A stretch of DNA of 64,000 nt from Sphaerisporangium album (GTDB lineage Bacteria > Actinomycetota > Actinomycetes > Streptosporangiales > Streptosporangiaceae), in NCBI RefSeq assembly GCF_003323745.1, contig NZ_QOIL01000021.1:62001-126000 (forward strand), given 5' to 3'. Below the pieces are notes generated by a model. The model had not been told where the DNA came from. It did no database searches and worked only from the letters and a program-made list of their open reading frames with translations. Each line of letters opens with the position of its first letter. The stretch's first letter is position 1. This document shows, piece by piece, positions 58,718-64,000 of this stretch. Made by a program: the position numbers and the translations under genes.

Positions 58718-59218
58718 CTCTCTGACGCGGCTCGACGGGGCCTGAGGGGGGCCTTGACGGAGCCTGTCGGGGCGTGCGGTGACGCTTACCTGGAGCGACA
58801 GGCGCGGCCCCAAGCGGCCATAGCCGGGATCTTCTCGGCCGTGGCCGCTTTCGTCGTCCGGCCCGCGTTCCTGTGCGAGGATCACGATCCCCTCGTGACC
58901 TGCCGGAACAAGACAGCGTGCACGGAGGCGTCGATCAGGCGTGCGCGGCGTGGGCGAACGCCGACCCGGCGCGCTCGCGATCCTCGCCGCCGGGCGAAGG
59001 GCGGCGCGCCGGCGTCCGCCGAGTGTCCATGAGCCCGTCAGCCCGTCGCGCCTCCAGGTCAATTCCGGGTGGACGATTGGTATTGCCTAGGTAAACCGCA
59101 CTGCGCGTAATCTGGGCCAGAACCGTGTCGGCGTGATCCGTGAGGCTCGCGCCGGGCGTGGTCCACGTCGGCTCGGGCAGGAGCCCGCAGCCGGACCGGC
59201 GAGGAGGCGGAGGGTTCC
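58718..59218. other. Intergenic region without a recognisable gene
   Basis: There are open frames on both strands but no start with a ribosome site and no motif. The palindromic TTGCCTAGGTAA near 59079-59090, a part of the promoter region of the PSP1 gene, is the only structure that stands out. Confidence 0.45.
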
Positions 59219-60064
59219 ATGGGCATGATCATGGCCGTGAGCTTTACTCGCTACGGCAGGCTCTACTACCTCGACCCCGGCGGCCACAGCCCCAAGGTCG
59301 GGGACAAGGTGCTCGTCCCCACCGACGCGGGGCCCGAGGTGGCCGAGTGCGTCTGGGCGCCGCAGTGGGTCAGCGAGGACATCGACGGCCTGCCGGTGTG
59401 CGCCGGCATCGCGGGCGAGGAACACCTCGGCCGCGACGACACCAACCGCCGCCGCCGTGCCGAGGCGCGCAGCGTCTCCAAGAGGCTGATCAAGCGGCAC
59501 GAACTGCCCATGAAGATCGTGGGTGTGGACTACCTCGACGCCGACAACGTCTACACCGTGTACTTCTCCGCCCCCCACCGCGTGGACTTCCGCGCGCTCG
59601 TCCGCGATCTCGCGCGCAACCTGCGGGCCAGGGTCGAGCTCCGCCAGATCGGCCCCCGCGACGAGGCCCGCCTCCAGGGCGGCATCGGTCCCTGCGGTCG
59701 CGACCTCTGCTGCGCGACCTTCCTCAAGGACTTCGAGCCGGTGTCCGTCCGCATGGCCAAGGACCAGGACCTTCCGGTCAATCCCCTGCGCATCGCGGGC
59801 GCGTGCGGCAGGCTGATGTGCTGCCTGAAGTACGAGCACCCCCTGTACCAGGAGTTCCGGGCGTCCGCCCCGCGCACCGGCACCGCCGTGGACACCCCCG
59901 AGGGCGCCGGCACCGTCGTCGGCCACAACGTGCCCTCCGACTCGGTGATCGTCCGGCTCAATGACGGAGGACGGCGCTGCGCCTGCTCCCGCGCCGACGT
60001 CTGCTCGCCGCGCAAGCAGCACGACGAGAGATACGGCGACCAGCGATCCCCAGTTGAGGAGTGA
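59219..60064 (+). CDS. PSP1-domain protein (RicT/YaaT family)
   Basis: This is a 281-residue protein. The PSP1 domain at residues 60 to 210 carries two cysteine motifs, GPCGRDLCCATFLKDF and GACGRLMCCLKYEHP, which in Bacillus RicT help bind a [4Fe-4S] cluster in the RicAFT complex. That complex affects RNA maturation and sporulation phosphorelay; the role in actinobacteria is not established. The C-terminal tail adds CACSRADVCSP. Three ATGs (59219, 59225, 59231) follow AGGAGGCGGAGGG. It is in the conserved chromosomal neighbourhood of holB and tmk. Confidence 0.92.
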   Translation: MGMIMAVSFTRYGRLYYLDPGGHSPKVGDKVLVPTDAGPEVAECVWAPQWVSEDIDGLPVCAGIAGEEHLGRDDTNRRRRAEARSVSKRLIKRHELPMKIVGVDYLDADNVYTVYFSAPHRVDFRALVRDLARNLRARVELRQIGPRDEARLQGGIGPCGRDLCCATFLKDFEPVSVRMAKDQDLPVNPLRIAGACGRLMCCLKYEHPLYQEFRASAPRTGTAVDTPEGAGTVVGHNVPSDSVIVRLNDGGRRCACSRADVCSPRKQHDERYGDQRSPVEE

Positions 60065-60151
60065 AACCCCAGGTAGAGGGGGTACAACCTAACCGCCGTG
60101 GAGATGATCAACTCCTCGGCGGTCTGACAACGGGGGACAGGTGGTCGGCGC

Positions 60152-61735
60152 ATGATGCGCTTTTCCGGCGCTGGCCGTACGGCTACCGCCCTTCTCGCGA
60201 CGGTGTTGCTCGCCACGGCCTGCTCGGCCAAGGGGGAGTCGAAGGAGCCGGCGGACGGATCATCACCGGCCGACCCGCCCGCAGCCACCGCCCCCGCCCA
60301 GCCGGCCACCCAGGCACCCGCCGCAGCCCTCGCCCCGTTCTACACGCAGAAGATCAAGTGGACGCCGTGCCAGAACAACTTCCAGTGCGGCAAGCTCGAC
60401 GTCCCCCTCGACTACGCGAACCCCGGCGGCGACCGCATCCAGATCGCCCTCATCCGGCTGCCCGCCACCGGCGGCCGGCGCATCGGCTCCATCATCCTCA
60501 ACCCGGGCGGACCAGGCGGTTCGGGCATCGAATACGCCCGCGCCGCGACCGCCGTCCTCACCCCCACCATCCTCGCCCGGTTCGACACCGTGGGTTTCGA
60601 CCCGCGCGGCGTCGGCAAGTCCGCGCCCGTCCGCTGCCTGACCGGGCCTCAGCTCGACGCGTTCATCGGCCTGGACGGCACCCCGGACGACCCCGCCGAG
60701 GTCAGCGCCCTCGCCAAGGGCGCCAAGCAGTTCGCCGAAGGGTGCGAGGCGCGCTCCGCCAAGCTGCTCCCGCACGTCGGCACGGCGGACGCCGCCCGCG
60801 ACATGGACGTCCTGCGCGCGGCGCTCGGCGACCAGGGCATCACCTACCTGGGCAAGTCATACGGAACCTACCTGGGAGCCGTCTACGCCGACCTGTTTCC
60901 GAAGAAGATCCGCGCCCTGGTCCTCGACGGGGCCCTCGACCCCGCCCTGGCGCCGGTGCCCACGGTGAACGCCGCCCAGGCACAGGGCTTCGAGGTCGCG
61001 TTCCGGTCCTTCCTCGCCGACTGCTTCGTCCAGAAGAACTGCCCCTTCCCGGGGCGCGACACCAACGCGGCCCTGGCGCGGCTCACGGACTTCCTCAGGA
61101 CCACCGACCAGCGCCCGCTGCGCAACAACACCGGCGACGGGCGGGTCATCGACGAGTCGTGGGCGACGCTCGGCATCCTGGCCCCCCTCTACGACAAGCG
61201 GAGCTGGCCCGTGCTCAGGGTCGCCCTGGCGCAGGGCTTCCGCGGGGACGGCACCACCCTGCTCAAGCTGGCCGACATCCTCGTCGACCGGAAGCCCGAC
61301 GGCACGTACTCCAACCAGACCGAGGCCAACATGGCCGTCAACTGCCTCGACCACCCTTACCCGCACAAGATCGCCACCTACGAGGAGGCCGCCAAGGCCG
61401 CCCAGCAGCAGTCCCCGCACTTCGGCGCGTACGTCATGTGGGGCTCCCTGCCGTGCGACTACTGGCCGGTCAAGCCCACCGGCACAGACAAGCCCCTCCG
61501 CGCCCTCGGCGCCCCGCCCATCCTCGTCGTCGGCACCCAGCGCGACCCCGCCACCCCGTACCAGTGGGCCAAGTCCCTGGCCTCGGAACTCTCCTCCGGC
61601 GTCCTCCTCAGCTACGACGGCGACGGGCACACCGCCTACCGCACCGGCTCCACCTGCGTGGACCAGGCAGTGGACCAGTACCTGATCTCCCTGACCCCTC
61701 CCGCCTCCGGCACCCTCTGCCCCAAGGTCACCTGA
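60152..61735 (+). CDS. Secreted lipoprotein alpha/beta hydrolase, tripeptidyl-aminopeptidase (TAP/SlpD-E) type
   Basis: This is a 527-residue precursor with lipobox LLATACS. The mature protein has the oxyanion motif NPGGPGGSG, nucleophile GKSYGTYLG, Asp in VGTQRDPATPYQW and His in DGDGHTAY. The C-terminal TAP-like domain is the second half of these proline/tripeptidyl peptidases. Cysteines in WTPCQNNFQCGKLDVPLDY form the conserved N-terminal disulfide. The enzyme cleaves tripeptides or acyl-peptides outside the cell. ATG 60152 or 60155 follows GGGGGACAGGTGG. Confidence 0.93.
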   Translation: MMRFSGAGRTATALLATVLLATACSAKGESKEPADGSSPADPPAATAPAQPATQAPAAALAPFYTQKIKWTPCQNNFQCGKLDVPLDYANPGGDRIQIALIRLPATGGRRIGSIILNPGGPGGSGIEYARAATAVLTPTILARFDTVGFDPRGVGKSAPVRCLTGPQLDAFIGLDGTPDDPAEVSALAKGAKQFAEGCEARSAKLLPHVGTADAARDMDVLRAALGDQGITYLGKSYGTYLGAVYADLFPKKIRALVLDGALDPALAPVPTVNAAQAQGFEVAFRSFLADCFVQKNCPFPGRDTNAALARLTDFLRTTDQRPLRNNTGDGRVIDESWATLGILAPLYDKRSWPVLRVALAQGFRGDGTTLLKLADILVDRKPDGTYSNQTEANMAVNCLDHPYPHKIATYEEAAKAAQQQSPHFGAYVMWGSLPCDYWPVKPTGTDKPLRALGAPPILVVGTQRDPATPYQWAKSLASELSSGVLLSYDGDGHTAYRTGSTCVDQAVDQYLISLTPPASGTLCPKVT

Positions 61736-61842
61736 CCTCGCCACACCTCGAACCACCCGCACGCCCACCCGCCCACCCCGGCCCTGGCGCAAGAACCACC
61801 GAAAACCTGTAGACTTCCACACGCTGCGGTCACCCGCGGCCC

Positions 61843-61919
61843 GCCGCCTTAGCTCAGTCGGCCAGAGCGACGCACTCGTAATGCGTAGGTCAAGGGTTCG
61901 ATTCCCTTAGGCGGCTCCA
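61843..61919 (+). tRNA. tRNA-Thr (anticodon CGT)
   Basis: Acceptor GCCGCCT pairs with AGGCGGC, discriminator T, encoded CCA at 61917-61919. The anticodon stem ACGCA/TGCGT encloses loop CTCGTAA, anticodon CGT. T-arm GGGTTCGATTCCC. The integrase starting 142 bases downstream shows that its 3' end is an attachment site. Confidence 0.97.
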
Positions 61920-62060
61920 CTCTTGAGCCCCAGGTCATACCGTCTGACCTGGGGCTTCCTGCTTCCTCCGGGCCGTCGCGGACTCCGCCGTCTCCGCAAG
62001 ATCATCAGTCGTGGACCGGTTCGTGGACCGATGTCGGTCCCAGGCGCTACCTTGCCGCCC

Positions 62061-63365
62061 ATGACCAAGGTCCACAGCGAGCGCGCGAAGGGGCACATCG
62101 AGAGCCTGCCCAGCGGTAGTTTCCGCGTGAAGGTGTACGCCGGCCTCGATCCGACCACCGGCAAGGAGCGTCGGTACCGCAAGACCGTCAAGACCGAAGT
62201 CGAGGCGCTGGAGACCCTCGCGAAGCTGCTGCGTGACGTCGAGGCCGAGCGCGAGCCCCAGGAAGCCGCGACCCTCGACTACGTCCTGACGCGCTACCTC
62301 GAAGTCGCGGACCTGGAGGTCTCCACCCGCGAGGCCCACGAAGGCTACATCCGCCGCACCATCCGGCCCGTGCTCGGCGACGTGAGGATTGGCAAGCTCC
62401 GGGCCGACATGCTGGACTCGCTCTACACCCACCTCAAGCGCTGCTCGCGGCTCTGCAACCGCCTCCCCAAAGTCGAGCACTGCACCGAGGCCGAACACGT
62501 CTGCAACGCCCTCTGCGTCCCCCTGAAGGACCACCGCACGCCCCGTCCTCACCAGTGCGATCAGCGATGCACCCCGCACAAGTGCAAGCCCATGGCCGCT
62601 GGCTCGATCCTCCGCATCCACGCGATCATCTCCGCCGCCCTCAACCTCGCCGTCCGGTACGACTGGATCGACCGCAACGTCGCCGAGAAGGCCACCCCAC
62701 CCCAGCCCAAGAAGCGCGAGCCCGACCCACCGACCCCCAAGCAGGCCGCACGCCTGCTCAACGAGCTCTGGGAGGCCGACCCGGAGTTCGCTCTGTTCGT
62801 CTGGCTGGCCACCACGACCGGAGCCCGCCGCGGCGAGCTGGTGGGCCTACGCCGACACCGGATCGACTTCGAGGCCCAGGAGATCCGCATCACGCGCAAC
62901 TACCTCGTCAAGGCCGGCCAGCAAATCGAGAAGGACACAAAGACCGGCGAGGGCCGCCGCCTGTCCCTGGACCCCCTGACCTGCGAACTACTCCAGGAAC
63001 ACCTACGCCGCCGAGAGACCGCGCTGAACGAAGCCGGAGTAGAGAGCACCGAAGACGCCTTCGTGTTCTCCCCAGACCCCGCAGGCCTGCGCCCCTGGAA
63101 CCCCGACACCATCACCCACAAGTACGAGCGCTACGCCCGCGCCACAGGCATCCGCAGCTCTCTGAAAGAACTCCGCCACTACTCCGCCACGCAGCTCCTC
63201 TCTAACGGCATCGACCTACGCACCGCCGCCGGCCGCCTCGGCCACTCCGGCGGCGGCGTAACGACGCTGCGCTTCTATGCCCAGTTCACCCGCCCCGCCG
63301 ACAAACAGGCGGCCGCCATGCTGTCCAGCCAACTCGAAGACCTGCGCAAGCGCGAACGCCTATGA
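62061..63365 (+). CDS. int: Tyrosine recombinase (phage/ICE-type integrase)
   Basis: This is a 434-residue integrase. The N-terminal AP2-like arm domain (GSFRVKVYAGLDPTTGKERR) and SAM-like core-binding domain (LTRYLEVADLEVSTREAHEG) precede the catalytic domain. Catalytic residues: Arg in TTTGARRGELVGLR, His/Arg in LKELRHYSATQLL, His in GHSGGG and nucleophile Tyr in RFYAQF. The core-binding domain is interrupted by a Cys/His-rich insert (about 130-178; CSRLCNR, CTEAEHVCNALC, CDQRCTPHKCKP), a likely zinc knuckle. ATG 62061 has no strong ribosome site. It lies beside tRNA-Thr as expected for site-specific integration. Confidence 0.94.
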   Translation: MTKVHSERAKGHIESLPSGSFRVKVYAGLDPTTGKERRYRKTVKTEVEALETLAKLLRDVEAEREPQEAATLDYVLTRYLEVADLEVSTREAHEGYIRRTIRPVLGDVRIGKLRADMLDSLYTHLKRCSRLCNRLPKVEHCTEAEHVCNALCVPLKDHRTPRPHQCDQRCTPHKCKPMAAGSILRIHAIISAALNLAVRYDWIDRNVAEKATPPQPKKREPDPPTPKQAARLLNELWEADPEFALFVWLATTTGARRGELVGLRRHRIDFEAQEIRITRNYLVKAGQQIEKDTKTGEGRRLSLDPLTCELLQEHLRRRETALNEAGVESTEDAFVFSPDPAGLRPWNPDTITHKYERYARATGIRSSLKELRHYSATQLLSNGIDLRTAAGRLGHSGGGVTTLRFYAQFTRPADKQAAAMLSSQLEDLRKRERL

Positions 63366-63590
63366 GAACTGCTGAACCACGTGCCTTTGGTCGATTTAGA
63401 CGACGTAGATAAGCTTGCCACCGATCTGACCCTAGGGCAGTCCTGGAAGTTATGACTGCTGCCGTCTACCTCCGAGTTTCTGAAGGGTGTCAGAAGCATA
63501 CGTCTGGAGGCATCCCGGTCAGATGACGGTACGTCTCGCCTTAGCAAGATGTAACTTTATATGGATCACTAAGTGTGGAAAAAAAAGGAT

Positions 63591-64000
63591 ATGTCGCGTC
63601 TAACTGATACGTTTGGAGCCTACTACCCTCCCGGTGAAGATTTGATGAAGACAGTACTCACTGGTGGGCTAGTTGCGCTAGACGCTAATGTGTTGCTTAA
63701 CCTCTATCGATATCTTCCGTCGGCTCGTGAAGAGCTTTTTGGCGTGCTCGAAAAATTAAAGAGCAATCTCTGGGTTCCACATCAAGTCGGCCTGGAATTC
63801 TCTCGTCGGCGACATGCTGCTATCCGGGACCATGAGTCCACTTTCGACACCCTAAGCACTCATCTCGACTCATCGCTGCAAGCAACCATAACTCAGATTA
63901 ATACTTTTGCGAACAGGGTGTCGCTAGATCCTCTCACCAAAAAGCACATAACGTCGCGACTGGAGGAGGTTTTTGAAGGCGTTCGAGTCGCGATCGAGAG
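63591..64000 (+). CDS. PIN-like (PIN_8/DUF4935) domain protein, 3' end outside window
   Basis: The 136 visible codons from ATG 63591 read YYPPGEDLMKTVLTGGLVAL, then DANVLLNLYRYLPSAREELF, and LWVPHQVGLEFSRRRHAAIR. LDANVLLNLYR (first PIN acidic residue) and WVPHQVxLEFxRRR (second acidic site) are hallmarks of large PIN-like RNases found in defence loci. The frame runs past the window edge. An AAAAAAGGAT purine tract precedes the ATG. GC is much lower than the flanking chromosome, fitting imported cargo of the integrated element. Confidence 0.72.
   Translation, partial: MSRLTDTFGAYYPPGEDLMKTVLTGGLVALDANVLLNLYRYLPSAREELFGVLEKLKSNLWVPHQVGLEFSRRRHAAIRDHESTFDTLSTHLDSSLQATITQINTFANRVSLDPLTKKHITSRLEEVFEGVRVAIE

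Larger units (their letters stand above)
61890..64000. mobile_element. Left end of an integrative element at tRNA-Thr(CGT), cut by the window
   Basis: The element begins at the 3' end of tRNA-Thr, followed by its tyrosine recombinase and then markedly AT-richer DNA with a PIN-domain gene. The right attachment copy would lie outside the window and should repeat part of 61890-61916. Confidence 0.65.

Overview
The window is high-GC (mostly around 70%) actinomycete chromosome. Chaplin domains, a SARP/AfsR-type regulator, a WhiB-like gene, an MFS-thymidylate kinase fusion beside holB and topA, many GntR/LacI/TetR/AraC regulators, and conjugative-element remnants of Streptomyces-plasmid type all point to an aerial-hypha-forming actinobacterium. 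A member of the Streptosporangiales is my best guess, but the sequence alone does not fix the genus.

Layout. (1) 1-4550 is an arsenic/organoarsenical cluster: ArsR, an ArsM-GNAT fusion, a second ArsR, a collapsed aquaporin gene, ArsC, an ArsR-ArsC fusion and an ArsI-type C-As lyase. They share the operator TTAGA-N6-TCTAA (three copies). (2) 5265-11016 holds a large BTAD/ATPase/TPR regulator, a hemerythrin-PNPOx pair and a small secreted protein. (3) 11105-12300 is a graveyard of mobile-element genes (frameshifted DUF2637 gene, broken serine recombinase). (4) 12386-21840 is a metabolic and regulatory patchwork: MarR/FAD oxidase pair, secreted hydrolase, AraC divergent from a vdcBCD-type hydroxyarylic acid decarboxylase operon, patatin, and several gene scars. 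(5) 21840-29437 is a sugar (probably sucrose/fructan) locus: LacI, a three-gene ABC importer, ROK fructokinase, GH68 enzyme and HSL-type esterase. (6) 29810-31297 is a secreted subtilisin.

(7) About 32417-40891 is a genomic island next to tRNA-Leu(GAG). It is bounded by a 24-base imperfect direct repeat of the tRNA 3' end, and the tail of a serine recombinase abuts each boundary. Its left half is visibly lower in GC. That half carries a same-strand set of a DNA methyltransferase, a NurA-like nuclease and a HerA-like translocase, which I regard as a candidate defence or modification system and the most interesting locus here. Its right half carries transfer/maintenance genes typical of actinomycete integrative elements (Nudix, GntR, a frameshifted WhiB-like gene, a four-TM Spd-like protein). 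The last of these contains 13 exact copies of the octamer CCGCACGG/CCGTGCGG in both orientations and in two codon phases, which looks like a DNA-level recognition array.

(8) 41144-61735 is core-like chromosome: M20 peptidase, a surface protein and a seven-repeat chaplin protein with a sorting-signal tail, topA, the efeUOB iron-uptake operon behind a DtxR-type box, tmk fused to a transporter, holB, an ECF sigma factor with its membrane partner, a PSP1/RicT protein and a secreted TAP-like peptidase. (9) From tRNA-Thr(CGT) at 61843 a second integrated element starts with its tyrosine recombinase and a PIN-domain gene cut by the window edge.
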